The notes: generated by a model not told the origin, from the letters alone. Positions 1 through 9,348 are shown, counted from the first letter of the stretch. The stretch: DNA of 64,000 nt from Rathayibacter caricis DSM 15933 (GCF_003044275.1 NZ_PZPL01000001.1:1612001-1676000), one strand, 5' to 3'. Numbers and translations: made by a program.

Positions 1-134
1 GGCTGCTCGAGCTGGAGGCGCCGCCGGTCGACGTGATCTTCGACCACGTGTACTCGGAACCGCATCCGCAGGTGGCCGAGCAGAAGGCGTGGCTGCAGCG
101 CTACGAGGACTCGTTCGGAGGCGACCCGCGATGA
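1..134 (+). CDS. 2-oxoacid dehydrogenase E1 component alpha subunit, C-terminal end (partial)
   Basis: Only the last 43 codons are inside the window; the frame begins at base 3 and ends with TGA at 132-134. The visible tail contains the stretch DVIFDHVYSEPHP and ends in FGGDPR. I identify it mainly by position: it overlaps the ATG of the E1 beta gene by four bases (ATGA), and an E2 gene follows, which is the usual alpha-beta-E2 order of the branched-chain or pyruvate dehydrogenase complexes that have split E1 subunits. The thiamine diphosphate binding part lies upstream of the window. The product would form the alpha2-beta2 E1 that decarboxylates a 2-oxoacid and passes the acyl group to lipoyl-E2. 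Confidence 0.72.
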   Translation, partial: LLELEAPPVDVIFDHVYSEPHPQVAEQKAWLQRYEDSFGGDPR

Positions 135-1159
135 CGATCGACACCAGCACCACGGCTGCCCAGCCGCACCTCTCCGAGGAGCAGCTCCAGTCCATGTCCA
201 TGGCCAAGGCGCTCAACGCCGGCCTCCGCCGCGCGATGACCGAGAACGACCGCGTCCTGCTGATGGGCGAGGACATCGGCCCCCTCGGCGGCGTCTTCCG
301 CATCACGGAGGGACTGCACGCCGAGTTCGGACCGCAGCGCGTCCTCGACACCCCGCTCGCCGAGTCCGGCATCGTCGGGACCGCGATCGGACTCGCCATG
401 CGCGGCTTCCGGCCCGTCTGCGAGATCCAGTTCGACGGCTTCATCTACCCGGCCTTCGACCAGATCACCTCGCAGCTGGCCAAGATGACCAACCGGCACG
501 AGGGGCAGCTGAGCATGCCCGTCGTGATCCGCGTGCCCTTCGGCGGGCACATCGGAGCGGTCGAGCACCACCAGGAGAGCAACGAGGCGTACTTCGCGCA
601 CACCGCCGGTCTGCGCGCCGTCAGCCCGTCCACGCCCAACGACGCCTACTGGATGATCCAGGAGGCCATCGCCTCGGACGACCCGGTGATGTTCTTCGAG
701 CCCAAGAGCCGCTACTGGCCCAAGGGCGACGTCGATCTGCGCGCCTCCGCCGTCCCGCTGCACGCCTCCCGCGTCGTGCGACCGGGCACCGAGGTGACCG
801 TCGTCGGCTGGGGACCGATGGTGTCGGTGCTGCTCCAGGCCGCCGAGCTCGCGGGCGAGGAGGGGACGAGCATCGAGGTCGTCGACCTCCGCTCGCTCTC
901 GCCGATCGACTGGGAGCCGCTGCTCGAGTCCGTGCGCCGGACCGGCCGCCTCGTCGTCGCCCAGGAGGCGTCCGCGAATGTGAGCCTCGGCTCCGAGATC
1001 GCGGCGACTGTCACCGAGCGCGCCTTCTACTCGCTCGAGGCACCCGTGCTGCGGGTCGCCGGCTTCGACACCCCGTTCCCGCCCGCCAAGGTCGAGAAGA
1101 TCTTCCTCCCCGACGTCGACCGCGTGCTCGAGGCCGTCGACCGCTCCCTCGCGTACTGA
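131..1159 (+). CDS. 2-oxoacid dehydrogenase E1 component beta subunit
   Basis: The 342-residue product has the usual E1 beta length and architecture: an N-terminal transketolase pyrimidine-type domain ([41 protein letters not shown], about residues 17-100) and a C-terminal transketolase domain ([35 protein letters not shown]). With the alpha subunit it forms the thiamine diphosphate-dependent decarboxylase of a branched-chain 2-oxoacid or pyruvate dehydrogenase complex. I place the start at ATG 131 because it overlaps the alpha stop and has GGAGG nine bases upstream; the frame stays open to 89 but that part would lie inside the alpha gene. Substrate is unresolved. Actinobacteria usually use AceE for pyruvate, so a branched-chain substrate is plausible. 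Confidence 0.93.
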   Translation: MTIDTSTTAAQPHLSEEQLQSMSMAKALNAGLRRAMTENDRVLLMGEDIGPLGGVFRITEGLHAEFGPQRVLDTPLAESGIVGTAIGLAMRGFRPVCEIQFDGFIYPAFDQITSQLAKMTNRHEGQLSMPVVIRVPFGGHIGAVEHHQESNEAYFAHTAGLRAVSPSTPNDAYWMIQEAIASDDPVMFFEPKSRYWPKGDVDLRASAVPLHASRVVRPGTEVTVVGWGPMVSVLLQAAELAGEEGTSIEVVDLRSLSPIDWEPLLESVRRTGRLVVAQEASANVSLGSEIAATVTERAFYSLEAPVLRVAGFDTPFPPAKVEKIFLPDVDRVLEAVDRSLAY

Positions 1160-1220
1160 CGCGTCCGCGTCCCACCCGACGCGTCCGCGTCCCTCCAGCG
1201 TCAGAAAGCAGATCCCGACG

Positions 1221-2555
1221 ATGACAGAGCAGTTCCTCCTCCCCGATGTCGGCGAGGGCCTCACCGAGGCCGAGATCGTGGCCTGGAAGGTCAAGGTCGG
1301 CGACGAGGTCGCCGTCAACCAGGTGCTCGTCGAGATCGAGACCGCGAAGTCGCTGGTCGAGCTGCCGTCGCCGTTCAGCGGCACCGTCGTCGACGTCCTC
1401 GTCGACGAGGGCCAGACGGTCGACGTCGGCACCCCGATCATCACCGTGCAGGCGGGCGCCGGCACCCTCGGGTCCGAGATCCCCGCGATCCCCGCCCACC
1501 CGGCGCAGGCCGCTCCGCCCGCCCCGTCGACGACCGAGCCCGGAGAGGGATCGGGCGCCGCGCTCGTCGGCTACGGCACCGCGGGCGGCCACGTCGCCAC
1601 CCGTCGCCGCCGACCGCAGGGCGCTCCGGCCGCCGCGGCCCCCGCGCGCCCGGCCGCTCCGCCGCGCCCGACGTCGGTCCCCGCCGCGGCCGCGCTCCCC
1701 GTCATCGCGAAGCCGCCCATCCGCAAGCTCGCGAAGGACCTCGACGTCGACCTCCTCGAGGTGCAGGCCACCGGCCTCGCCGGCGAGGTCACGCGCGACG
1801 ACGTCATCCGCCACGCGTCGCAGGCCAGCGTCTTCCGCAACATCCAGACCCCCGCGTGGGCCGACTCCCGCGAGGAGCGGATCCCGGTGCGCGGCGTGCG
1901 CAAGGCCATCGCCGCCGCGATGTCGCAGAGCGCCTTCACCGCGCCGCACGTCAGCGTCTTCGTCGACGTCGACGCCACGCGCAGCATGGAGTTCGTCAAG
2001 CGCCTGAAGAACTCGCCCGACTTCGCCGGCACCAAAGTGTCGCCGCTGCTGATCATGGCGAAGGCCATCATCTGGGCGGTCCGGAGGAACCCCACCGTCA
2101 ACTCGGCGTGGACCGACTCCGAGATCATCGTGCGCCACTACGTCAACCTCGGCATCGCCGCGGCCACCCCCCGCGGACTGATCGTGCCGAACGTGAAGGA
2201 CGCCCAGTCGATGAGCCTGCTCGAGCTGGCCCAGGCCCTCGAGAAGCTCACCCTCGACGCCCGCGACGGCAAGACGGCGCCCGCCGACATGCAGAACGGC
2301 ACCATCACGATCACCAACATCGGCGTCTTCGGGATGGACACGGGCACCCCGATCCTGAACCCGGGCGAGGTCGCGATCATCGCGCTGGGCACGATCAAGC
2401 AGAAGCCGTGGGTCGTCGACGGCGAGGTCCGGCCCCGCTACGTGACCACGGTCGGCGGATCCTTCGACCACCGCGTCGTCGACGGCGACGTCGTCAGCCG
2501 CTTCGTCGCCGACGTGGCCAGCGTGCTGGAGGAGCCGGCGCTGCTGCTGGACTGA
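1221..2555 (+). CDS. Dihydrolipoamide acyltransferase (E2) of a 2-oxoacid dehydrogenase complex
   Basis: The 444-residue protein has one N-terminal lipoyl domain ([20 protein letters not shown], with the lipoyl-lysine in [13 protein letters not shown], about residues 8-80), an Ala/Pro-rich linker, a peripheral subunit-binding domain ([17 protein letters not shown] and [15 protein letters not shown], about 166-200) and a catalytic acyltransferase core. The catalytic motif is [10 protein letters not shown] near residue 415, a normal HxxxDG. It transfers the acyl group from lipoate to CoA and forms the core of the complex. It lies 61 bases after E1 beta on the same strand. No E3 gene follows; a hairpin and a convergent gene come next, so E3 must be encoded elsewhere. 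Confidence 0.93.
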   Translation: MTEQFLLPDVGEGLTEAEIVAWKVKVGDEVAVNQVLVEIETAKSLVELPSPFSGTVVDVLVDEGQTVDVGTPIITVQAGAGTLGSEIPAIPAHPAQAAPPAPSTTEPGEGSGAALVGYGTAGGHVATRRRRPQGAPAAAAPARPAAPPRPTSVPAAAALPVIAKPPIRKLAKDLDVDLLEVQATGLAGEVTRDDVIRHASQASVFRNIQTPAWADSREERIPVRGVRKAIAAAMSQSAFTAPHVSVFVDVDATRSMEFVKRLKNSPDFAGTKVSPLLIMAKAIIWAVRRNPTVNSAWTDSEIIVRHYVNLGIAAATPRGLIVPNVKDAQSMSLLELAQALEKLTLDARDGKTAPADMQNGTITITNIGVFGMDTGTPILNPGEVAIIALGTIKQKPWVVDGEVRPRYVTTVGGSFDHRVVDGDVVSRFVADVASVLEEPALLLD

Positions 2556-2642
2556 GTCCGATCCGACGAGGTCCTCGTCGATCGGCGCGCGGTCGGCTGT
2601 TCGAGTCGGGCGCGGTCGGCAGAGCGGAGTGCGTTCCGCTAC

Positions 2643-2666
2643 GCGATCCGCTCGCACGCGGATCGC
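2643..2666. terminator. Perfect hairpin between convergent E2 and HNH genes
   Basis: GCGATCCGC (2643-2651) and GCGGATCGC (2658-2666) form a perfect 9-bp stem with a 6-base loop. It lies in the 323-base gap between two convergent 3' ends and could end transcription from either side. There is no T-tract, as is common in high-GC actinobacteria. The rest of this gap holds one REP-like element (2750-2789) and no convincing gene. Confidence 0.5.
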
Positions 2667-2749
2667 CCCGTGGCGTGGCGTGGTCGGCTCGGCGAGGTGG
2701 TCCCGTTCTCCGGGGAGGGATGTGCTTCGCGCGCGGCGATACGCAGGCC

Positions 2750-2789
2750 TGCTGGTCGAGTAGGCGCCGGAAGCGGCGTATCGCGACCC
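2750..2789 (-). repeat. REP-like GTAG hairpin element, single copy (locus A)
   Basis: TGCTGGTCGAGTAG followed by a GC-rich hairpin and GTATCGCGACCC. This is a diverged member of the family seen in full form at 10485-10580. GTAG is at 2760-2763, and CGCCG/CGGCG (2765-2769 and 2774-2778) can pair. It lies in the gap between convergent genes. Confidence 0.7.
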
Positions 2790-2878
2790 GCCGTCGCCGG
2801 GAGCCGCGGGTGCCCACGCACCCTGGTTCACATTCGATCGATGGGCGCGACGCGACGCGGGTTTCCGCGGTTGCCTGC

Positions 2879-4216
2879 TCACAAGGGTGGCGGCGGGTCG
2901 GCGAACCGCGGGCCCGAGCCCGGCGGGGCGCCGGGGACCGGGCCCGGGCGGGTCGTGACACGGCGTCCGGTGGGGGTGGTCCAGTCGGCGGTGCCGTCGG
3001 GGTGGAGGACGTAGGTCCAGCGGTCGCCGTGGCGGACGTGGTGGTGGGCGACGCAGAGGGAGGCGAGGTTGCGGAGGGCGGTCTCGCCGCCATGGCGCCA
3101 CTCGACGGCGTGGTCGGCCTCGGTGCGCGACGCGGGACGGGTGCAGCCGGGGAAGCGGCAGGTCTGGTCGCGCAGCTGCAGGTGGAGGCGCATCCCCGGG
3201 GGTGGGACGCGCAGCGTGCGGCCGACGGAGACGACGGTGCCGGCACCGGGATCGGTCGCGACGCGAGTGAAGGAGGCGCCGCCGGCGACCAGCTCCCGGG
3301 CGACATCGGCCGGCACGGGGCCGTAGCCGTCGAGGTCTGCGGGGGAGTCGTCGAGACCGGCGGCGGTCGTGGCGGGGAGGGTCAGGCGGATCTCGGCGCG
3401 CACCCCGGGGACGAACGTGGGTGCACCGGGCTCGCCGGGCGAGGTGCCCGACACGTCCCCGTCGCACAGCAGGTCGGCGAGGGCGTCGGCGCGCAGTTGC
3501 GCGAGGGTGCGGTCGTCGCACGGCTCGTCGCGGCGCTGGTCGCCGTGCTCACCGGCGCCGGCGCGGCCCTCGCGGAGGGTCCGCGCGAGCCGGTCGAGGC
3601 GGGCGAACGCTCCGATCGCGGTGGGAGCGGGGAGGAGCGCGGACAGGGTCGCCATGCCGTCGATCTCCGGCGTGATCCACACGGCCCGGTCCTCACGGGC
3701 TCGCCGGTGGCGCTCGGCGAGGGGCTGCTCGTGCAGCTCCTCCCGGAGTCGCGCCAGGGCTCGCCGCAGCTGCGTGGGGGTCAGGGAGACGGCGAGACGG
3801 GCTGCGCGCTCGTCGAACGCGGCCCGCGAGGCGACGGGCAGCGTGGCGGCGACGGCGCAGACGATGCGGCCCGACTCCCAGAGGATGCGCGCTCCGGCCA
3901 GCGCGGCCCTGGTCATCGGCAGATCCTCGACGAGCAGCTGCGCCTGCTCCAGTGAGCGCGAGGCGGACGCCTCCGAGACCCTGAGGGCGACCGCGAACTC
4001 GGCTCGGATCGAGCGCTCCACGAGATCGCTCGACTCGCTGCGCGACCGGCCTCGGGAGAACGCCTCGGGGTGCTCGAGAGCTGCGCGGTAGCCCGCGTAC
4101 AGCTCCTCGGCCGCGGCGAGGTGGAGCGGTGCAGCCGAGCGGGCGAGCGCGGCGGCGCGGTCGCCGCGCCCGCGGACCTCCGCGAGCACCGCTTCCGTCG
4201 TACCGATCTCCGTCAT
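2879..4216 (-). CDS. DUF222 / HNH endonuclease domain protein (13E12 repeat type)
   Basis: The 445-residue product has an N-terminal DUF222-like helical region (ALARSAAPLHLAAAEELYAGY onward, about residues 20-300) and a C-terminal HNH nuclease motif: CTRPASRTEADHAVEWRHGG followed by ALRNLASLCVAHHHVRHGD, with the zinc-finger-like Cys and His pairs. This architecture is a multicopy family in Microbacteriaceae and Mycobacterium (13E12). Its biological role is not established; a nuclease role follows only from the HNH motif. I start at ATG 4216 because the reading before it is low-complexity and has no family match; no good Shine-Dalgarno sequence is visible. It is monocistronic and convergent with E2. 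Confidence 0.88.
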   Translation of the reverse strand: MTEIGTTEAVLAEVRGRGDRAAALARSAAPLHLAAAEELYAGYRAALEHPEAFSRGRSRSESSDLVERSIRAEFAVALRVSEASASRSLEQAQLLVEDLPMTRAALAGARILWESGRIVCAVAATLPVASRAAFDERAARLAVSLTPTQLRRALARLREELHEQPLAERHRRAREDRAVWITPEIDGMATLSALLPAPTAIGAFARLDRLARTLREGRAGAGEHGDQRRDEPCDDRTLAQLRADALADLLCDGDVSGTSPGEPGAPTFVPGVRAEIRLTLPATTAAGLDDSPADLDGYGPVPADVARELVAGGASFTRVATDPGAGTVVSVGRTLRVPPPGMRLHLQLRDQTCRFPGCTRPASRTEADHAVEWRHGGETALRNLASLCVAHHHVRHGDRWTYVLHPDGTADWTTPTGRRVTTRPGPVPGAPPGSGPRFADPPPPL

Positions 4217-4283
4217 GCGAGCAGTGAACCGTCGACCACTGACATTCCCTCGGCTTCTCGGCGCAGAGGTGGCGCGTCCGGGA

Positions 4284-5429
4284 TTAGAGCCCCAGCCCGA
4301 ACTCCGCGTCCAGTGCATCGAGCTCCGCCGCGGCCGCCACGTGCAGCCGCGCCTTCTCGGCCGCGGGCAGCCACGACGCGTCCACCCCGGTCAGCGCCAT
4401 CGCGCGCAGCTGCGCGTGCGTCGCTCCGATCGGCCCCGCGGCGATCCGGTACTCGTCGGCGAGCGTCGTCGGGAACATCCCCGGGTCGTCCGAGCAGGGG
4501 GTGACGCGTAGACCGGCGTCGAGCATGGCGCGGATGGAGGCGCGGCGCCACGGGCGCCAGGAGCGGCGGGAGGTGGTCGACGCGACGGTGAAGACCACTC
4601 CGTCCTCGCGCATCCGCTCGACGACGGCCGGGTCCTCGAGCACGAAGTAGCCGTGGTCGATGCGGTCGCAGCCCAGCAGATCCAGGCAGGTGATCGTGTT
4701 CGCGGCGGTGGGGGCGTGCTCGGAGGAGTGCGCGGTGCGGCCCAGACCCGCTCGTCCGGCCAGGGCGTACGCGTCTGCGAAGCGCTCGGGCGGGCCGGCG
4801 GTCTCGAGGTTGTCGAGGCCGATGCCGGCGACGTACTCGTGCGGGGAGTCGACGACCTGCTGCACGAGGGCGAGGGCCTCCTCGCCGCTGCGGCTGCGGT
4901 CGATTCCGGCGATCATCCGCCCGGTCATGCCGAAGTCGCGCTCGGCCGCGCGGATGCCGTCGGCGTACGCCTCGACGCTGCCGCGGTACCCCAGGCCCGC
5001 CAGGTGCTCGGGGACGCCGTCGAAGAAGAGCTCGAGATGACGGGTGCCGCTGCGGTGGTGCGCGTCCTCGAAGGCCTCGTAGACGATCCGCGTCAGGTCC
5101 TCGGGCGAGCGGAGCACCTGCACCACCCACTCCGACGCCTGGAAGAGCGAGTACGAGACCTCGGGCTCGCCGGCCGAGCGTCCCTGCGGCACCGGCACGA
5201 CAGTGTCGCGGTAGAGCGCGGGGTCGGGCGGGAGGGAGTTGATGTCGGCGAAGATCCGCTCGGGGTCGGCGGGCAGCGCGAGGCCCTCCCGGCGGGCGAG
5301 CTCGGCGAACGTGCTCGCGCGCACGGTCCCGATCAGGTGGCAGTGCAGGTCGACCTTGGGGATCCGACGGATCCACTCGTCGGGGACGGCGCCGGCGGCG
5401 GCGGTCGGGGCGGCGGTCTCGGTGCTCAT
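4284..5429 (-). CDS. Adenosine deaminase family aminohydrolase
   Basis: The 381-residue protein belongs to the ADA branch of the amidohydrolases. The N-terminal metal motif is KVDLHCHLIGTVR (about residue 30; the classic form is HxHLDG). The central zinc and acid motif is TAHSSEHAP (classic HAGE), the catalytic-His motif is DRIDHGYFV (classic RIGHG), and the late metal motif is CSDDPGMF (classic TDDP). All catalytic positions are present, but three motifs are altered around them, so adenosine may not be the substrate; adenine, aminodeoxyfutalosine or another aminopurine are alternatives. It is the last gene after a PotABCD-like transporter on the same strand, behind a strong hairpin (5470-5501). 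GGAGAGA precedes ATG 5429. Confidence 0.85.
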   Translation of the reverse strand: MSTETAAPTAAAGAVPDEWIRRIPKVDLHCHLIGTVRASTFAELARREGLALPADPERIFADINSLPPDPALYRDTVVPVPQGRSAGEPEVSYSLFQASEWVVQVLRSPEDLTRIVYEAFEDAHHRSGTRHLELFFDGVPEHLAGLGYRGSVEAYADGIRAAERDFGMTGRMIAGIDRSRSGEEALALVQQVVDSPHEYVAGIGLDNLETAGPPERFADAYALAGRAGLGRTAHSSEHAPTAANTITCLDLLGCDRIDHGYFVLEDPAVVERMREDGVVFTVASTTSRRSWRPWRRASIRAMLDAGLRVTPCSDDPGMFPTTLADEYRIAAGPIGATHAQLRAMALTGVDASWLPAAEKARLHVAAAAELDALDAEFGLGL

Positions 5430-5469
5430 GGCGGTCTCTCCGGGTGGTGCGGGCGGTGCGGGGTGGAGG

Positions 5470-5501
5470 GCCCGTGCGCGGCGCGGCGGCCGCGCACGGG
5501 C
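5470..5501. terminator. Strong hairpin between substrate-binding-protein and deaminase genes
   Basis: CCCGTGCGCGGC (5471-5482) pairs perfectly with GCCGCGCACGGG (5489-5500), extended by one outer G-C pair (5470/5501), giving a 13-bp stem and a 6-base loop. On the minus strand it starts eight bases after the binding-protein stop. It probably protects the upstream mRNA 3' end and lowers expression of the deaminase. Confidence 0.65.
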
Positions 5502-5508
5502 GGGCCGC

Positions 5509-6594
5509 CTACTGGGCGGTGACCTCGCGGGCGAAGCGGTCGACCCACTCCGAGCGGGTGGGGACGAGCTCGGTCGGGTCGAGGGTCTCGTAGCCGGCGG
5601 CCGTGGGGTCGGCGGCGATGTCGCCGACGACGGCGGTGATCGACTCCGGGACCTGCGCGGCGAGGTTGACGGGCAGGTCACCCACGATCTCGGCGGAGGA
5701 GGTCTGCGCCTCGACCGAGAGCAGGTAGTCGATGAACTGCTCGGCGGCGTCGGTGTTCGCGGCGCCCGCGGGGATCATCGCGCGGTTGGTCGCCATGTAG
5801 CGGCCGGTCGCGGGAGGGGTCCAGCCGATGGGCTCGCCCGAGGCGACGAGGTCGGTGGCGAAGCCGCTCAGCGCGTCGGCGGCGGTGATCTCGCCCTGCG
5901 TCAGCAGGTTCGTGACCTCGGTGGAGGAGCTGTAGAACTGCAGCACGCCGGGCGCCCAGCCCGACAGGGTGTCGAGCGCCGTGTCGATGTCGTAGGGGCC
6001 GTCGCCGTAGGTGGCCGCGACTCCGCTGATCATCAGCTGGCCCGCGGTGACCGAGATGTCGGGCAGCGCGACGCGCCCGGCGTTCGCGGAGTCGCCGTAG
6101 AGCTCCCAGTCGGCGGCCTGCTCGGCCGAGAACGCGTCGGTGGAGTAGAGCGTGCCGTTGAGCTGGTAGCTGTAGGCCGGGCCGAGGTAGACGTCCTCCT
6201 TCGCGAAGTCGGCGATGTCCGCGATCGCGGGCACGGCGTCCGCGTCGACCTGCTCGAAGAGGTCGTCCTCCTGGCCGAGTGCGGCGTAGTAGTCGCTGAT
6301 GAGCATCACGTCGACGCCGGGGTCGTCGCCGCCCGCGAGCTGCAGCTGCGAGAGCCGGTCGGAGTTGGAGCCGGTCTCGACCTCGACCTCGATGCCCGTC
6401 GCCTCGGTGAAGGGGTCGATGACCGCCTCCTGGAACTGCTCGACGCCGAAGGGGAAGGTGCTGACGACGAGCGTCTCGGAGGCGCCTTCGGACTCCGAGG
6501 AGTCGGAGCCGCCGGAGCAGCCGGCGAGGGCGAGGGCGCCGATGACGGCACCGGCGGTGAGGGCGACGGCGCGCCGGGGTGTGGTGCGGGACAT
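5509..6594 (-). CDS. ABC transporter substrate-binding lipoprotein, PotD-like
   Basis: The 361-residue protein has a lipoprotein signal: a basic N-terminus, a hydrophobic segment and the lipobox LALAGC, with the Cys at about residue 26. A mature bilobal binding protein starting ETLVVSTFPFGVEQF follows. The pattern of family 1-type (spermidine/putrescine/iron/phosphonate) binding proteins is visible, including the segment EFVEQF-like start, DPGVDVMLISDYYAAL and NTDAAEQFIDYLLSVEAQ near the C-terminus. It captures the substrate outside the membrane for the permeases and ATPase encoded upstream on the same strand. The linked deaminase suggests a nucleoside or purine-like ligand, but that is inference; polyamine-type ligands are the family default. 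Confidence 0.88.
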   Translation of the reverse strand: MSRTTPRRAVALTAGAVIGALALAGCSGGSDSSESEGASETLVVSTFPFGVEQFQEAVIDPFTEATGIEVEVETGSNSDRLSQLQLAGGDDPGVDVMLISDYYAALGQEDDLFEQVDADAVPAIADIADFAKEDVYLGPAYSYQLNGTLYSTDAFSAEQAADWELYGDSANAGRVALPDISVTAGQLMISGVAATYGDGPYDIDTALDTLSGWAPGVLQFYSSSTEVTNLLTQGEITAADALSGFATDLVASGEPIGWTPPATGRYMATNRAMIPAGAANTDAAEQFIDYLLSVEAQTSSAEIVGDLPVNLAAQVPESITAVVGDIAADPTAAGYETLDPTELVPTRSEWVDRFAREVTAQ

Positions 6595-6685
6595 GGCGGT
6601 TCCTTTCGAGAGGTGCTGCGGAGGGGAGCTGCTGGGGAAGAGGAGGACGGAGAGAACGAGGAGAGCGCGGGAGCAGGCGCCGCGT

Positions 6686-7684
6686 TCAGTCGCGGGCCAG
6701 TGCGACGATCCGCGACGCCGCGGCCGACACGACGACCGCGTCCCCGGGCGCGACGCGCGCGGCGGAGTCGGCGCGCACGTCCGACACCAGCCGCACCGGG
6801 TCGCCGGCGGGATCCGTCGCCTCGACCGTCACCAGCACGTCGACCCCGCGGTAGGCGACGTCGACGACGACCGCGTCCAGGGACAGTGCGCCGGATGAGG
6901 CCCCGCTCGTCACCGCGAGGTGCTCCGGACGCACCGTCACGAGCGAGCCGTCGGCGAGGCCGAGGAAGTTCTCGTAGCCGAGGAAGTCGGCGACGAAGCG
7001 GTTCGCCGGAGCGCCGAAGACCGCGGCCGGTGCGCCCTGCTGCATGATGCGCCCGGCGCGCATGAGCACCATCTCGTCGCTCATCTCGAGCGCCTCGTCC
7101 TGGTCGTGCGTGACCAGCACGACGGTCAGCCCCGTCTCGGACTGGATGCGGCGGATCTCGGAGCGCATCTGCACGCGGAGCCGCGCATCCAGGTTCGACA
7201 GCGGCTCGTCGAGCAGCAGCAGCCGGGGGCGGATCGCGATGGCGCGGGCGAGGGCGACGCGCTGCTGCTGTCCGCCCGAGAGGCGCCGCGGCCGGCTCGC
7301 TGCGAGGTGCGCGAGCCCGACCATCTCGAGGCTCTCGGTCACCCGCTGAGCCCGCTCGGCGCGTCCGAGACCGCGCAGCTTCAGCCCGTAGCCGACGTTG
7401 TCGGCGACGCTGAGGTGAGGGAACAGCGCGTACGACTGGAACACCATGCCCAGTCCGCGCTTCTCGGGAGCGAGCCGGGTGCTGTCGACGCCGTCGATCA
7501 GGATCCGGCCCGAGGTCGGCGTCGAGTACCCGGCGAGCATCCGCAGCGACGTGGTCTTGCCGCATCCGCTGGGCCCGAGGAGGGTGGTCAGCTTCCCGGA
7601 CGGGATCGCCAGGTCGATGCCGTCGACCGCGGTGAAGTCACCGAAGACCTGACTGACGTCGACGAATTCCGCTGCTGCGCTCAT
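6686..7684 (-). CDS. ABC transporter ATP-binding protein, PotA-like
   Basis: The 332-residue protein has Walker A GPSGCGKTTSLRMLAG (about 35-50), Q-loop VFQSYALFPHLSV, signature LSGGQQQRVALARA, Walker B LLLLDEPLSNLD and the switch His in VLVTHDQDEAL. The last roughly 90 residues form a TOBE-like regulatory domain (VRPEHLAV onward), as in PotA/FbpC/MalK-type ATPases. Its ATG overlaps the stop of the upstream permease by four bases. It powers uptake by the two permeases of this operon. Confidence 0.93.
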   Translation of the reverse strand: MSAAAEFVDVSQVFGDFTAVDGIDLAIPSGKLTTLLGPSGCGKTTSLRMLAGYSTPTSGRILIDGVDSTRLAPEKRGLGMVFQSYALFPHLSVADNVGYGLKLRGLGRAERAQRVTESLEMVGLAHLAASRPRRLSGGQQQRVALARAIAIRPRLLLLDEPLSNLDARLRVQMRSEIRRIQSETGLTVVLVTHDQDEALEMSDEMVLMRAGRIMQQGAPAAVFGAPANRFVADFLGYENFLGLADGSLVTVRPEHLAVTSGASSGALSLDAVVVDVAYRGVDVLVTVEATDPAGDPVRLVSDVRADSAARVAPGDAVVVSAAASRIVALARD

Positions 7685-8478
7685 CGGTTGATGCCTCCGA
7701 AGATCTGGGCGAAGCCGACGCTGCGCTCGGCGATGATCGCGATGACGACGGTCGCCGCGAGGATGAGGGTGGACGTGGCCGCGACCATGGGGTCGTAGCT
7801 CTGCTGGACGTAGTCGAGCATCGTCACGGGGAGGGTCCTGGCGTCGCGGCTCTGCAGGAGCAGCGACAGCGGGACGTTGTTGAACGAGGTCACGAATCCG
7901 AGCAGCGCGGCCGAGAAGACCCCGGGGCGCAGGATCGGGAGCGTGACGGTGAAGAAGGTGCGCAGCGGTCCGGCTCCGAGGCCGCGGGCGGCCTCCTCGA
8001 GCGCCGGGTCGCTGGTGGCGAGCGAGGCGCCGGTCACGCGGACGGCGTAGGGGAGCAGGAGCGCCGTGTGGCCGATCAGCAGCACGGCCGCGTTGTCGAT
8101 GTCGAGCGTGACGACGAGCTGCTGGAACAGCGCCAGGCCGACGACGAGCTCGGGCACGATCAGCGGCGAGAGGAAGAGCCCCTCGATCAGCGAGCGGCCG
8201 GCGATCCTGCCCCGGTAGATCGCCAGGGTCGCCGGGATGCCGATCAGCAGGGCGATCGCCGTCGAGAGCACGGCGAGCTGCGCGCTGGTGGCCAGCGACT
8301 CCAGGAACGGGTCGTACGAGAGCGCCTCGCCGAACCAGCGGAACGAGAGCCCCTCCGGCGGGAAGCGGAGCGTGGATCCGGCGGTGAAAGCCGTGGCGAC
8401 GACGAACAGGATCGGCACGATCATGATCACGTAGCCGGCGACCGCGAGCGACGCGGCGACGGGGCGGCGGGTCCTCAT
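7681..8478 (-). CDS. ABC transporter permease, PotC-like
   Basis: The 265-residue protein has about six hydrophobic segments and the permease EAA loop EEAARGLGAGPLRTFFTVTLP (positions about 165-185), which contacts the ATPase. The N-terminal segment VAGYVIMIVPILFVVATAF is the first membrane helix. It overlaps the permease before it and the ATPase after it by ATGA, so the three are translationally coupled. Together with the 8475-9296 product it forms the membrane channel of the PotABCD-like importer. Confidence 0.92.
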   Translation of the reverse strand: MRTRRPVAASLAVAGYVIMIVPILFVVATAFTAGSTLRFPPEGLSFRWFGEALSYDPFLESLATSAQLAVLSTAIALLIGIPATLAIYRGRIAGRSLIEGLFLSPLIVPELVVGLALFQQLVVTLDIDNAAVLLIGHTALLLPYAVRVTGASLATSDPALEEAARGLGAGPLRTFFTVTLPILRPGVFSAALLGFVTSFNNVPLSLLLQSRDARTLPVTMLDYVQQSYDPMVAATSTLILAATVVIAIIAERSVGFAQIFGGINR

Positions 8479-9296
8479 GAGACGGCTCCCTTCCGGGCGA
8501 CGAGGGAGGAGAGCCCGGAGACCAGGAAGACCAGGACCGTCATGACGATCGCGGTGGCGGAGGCGCCGGCCCAGTCGATCGTGACGCTGGAGTAGGAGAA
8601 CAGCTGGGTGCTCAGCATCCGCTGGCTCGACCCGCCGAGCAGGTAGGGCGTGGTGTACGCGGTGACGGAGCCGGCGAAGACGAGCGTCGCGGCGACGACG
8701 ACGCCGGGCAGCGAGAGCGGGACCACCACGTCCCAGAAGGTGCGGGTGGGGCTCGCGCCGAGTCCGCGGGCGGCGTCGTCGAGGCCGGCGTCGACCTGCG
8801 AGACGGCGGAGTAGCAGGAGATGATCGCGAGCGGCAGGAAGAGCTGGGTCAGGCCGAGCACGATCGCGAGCTCCGTGTAGAGCAGCTGCGGGGCCTCGGA
8901 CACGACGCCCAGACCCACGAGCAGCTGGCCGATCGCGCCGTTCGAGCCGAGCACGACGAGCCAGCCGAAGGTGCGCACGACGTTGCTGAGCAGGAGCGGG
9001 AAGATCGCGAGGGCCAGCAGGACGCCGGACCAGCGGGACGAGGAGCGCGCCAGCAGGTAGGCGATCGGGAAACCCAGGACGACGCAGATCAGCGTCACCA
9101 CGAGTCCGATGCCGACCGTGCGGCCGATGATGCGCAGCTCGTAGGGGTCGGTGAGCATCTCGCCGACCCGGGCGATCACCTCGACGGGCCCCGTTCCGGG
9201 AGGGGCGAACAGCATCACCAGCGAGGGGACGACGAAGAAGAGCAGCAGGAAGCCCAGCCCGGGCAGGAGCAGGAGGGGAGCGGTCCTCGACCTCAC
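8475..9296 (-). CDS. ABC transporter permease, PotB-like
   Basis: The 273-residue protein starts with a long N-terminal membrane helix (LLLLPGLGFLLLFFVVPSLV) and has about six membrane segments. The EAA loop is DAGLDDAARGLGASPTRTF near residue 175. It starts at GTG 9296 with CGGAGGT six bases upstream and is the first gene of the operon permease-permease-ATPase-binding protein-deaminase. The promoter must lie in 9297-9340, next to the palindrome at 9349-9364. Confidence 0.92.
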   Translation of the reverse strand: MRSRTAPLLLLPGLGFLLLFFVVPSLVMLFAPPGTGPVEVIARVGEMLTDPYELRIIGRTVGIGLVVTLICVVLGFPIAYLLARSSSRWSGVLLALAIFPLLLSNVVRTFGWLVVLGSNGAIGQLLVGLGVVSEAPQLLYTELAIVLGLTQLFLPLAIISCYSAVSQVDAGLDDAARGLGASPTRTFWDVVVPLSLPGVVVAATLVFAGSVTAYTTPYLLGGSSQRMLSTQLFSYSSVTIDWAGASATAIVMTVLVFLVSGLSSLVARKGAVS

Positions 9297-9348
9297 GAGT
9301 ACCTCCGATCGGACGCGTCGGGCGGCGCCGTGAAAGGCCGCAGGGTGA

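Noticed and set aside
1011-3521. 836-codon minus-strand frame across E2, the gap and the HNH gene
   Set aside because: Arg/Pro-rich low complexity, antisense to a clear E2 gene and out of frame with the HNH gene.
5509-9296. Assignment as a spermidine/putrescine transporter
   Set aside because: The family resemblance is clear, but no polyamine gene is linked and the operon ends with a deaminase; I keep the substrate open.
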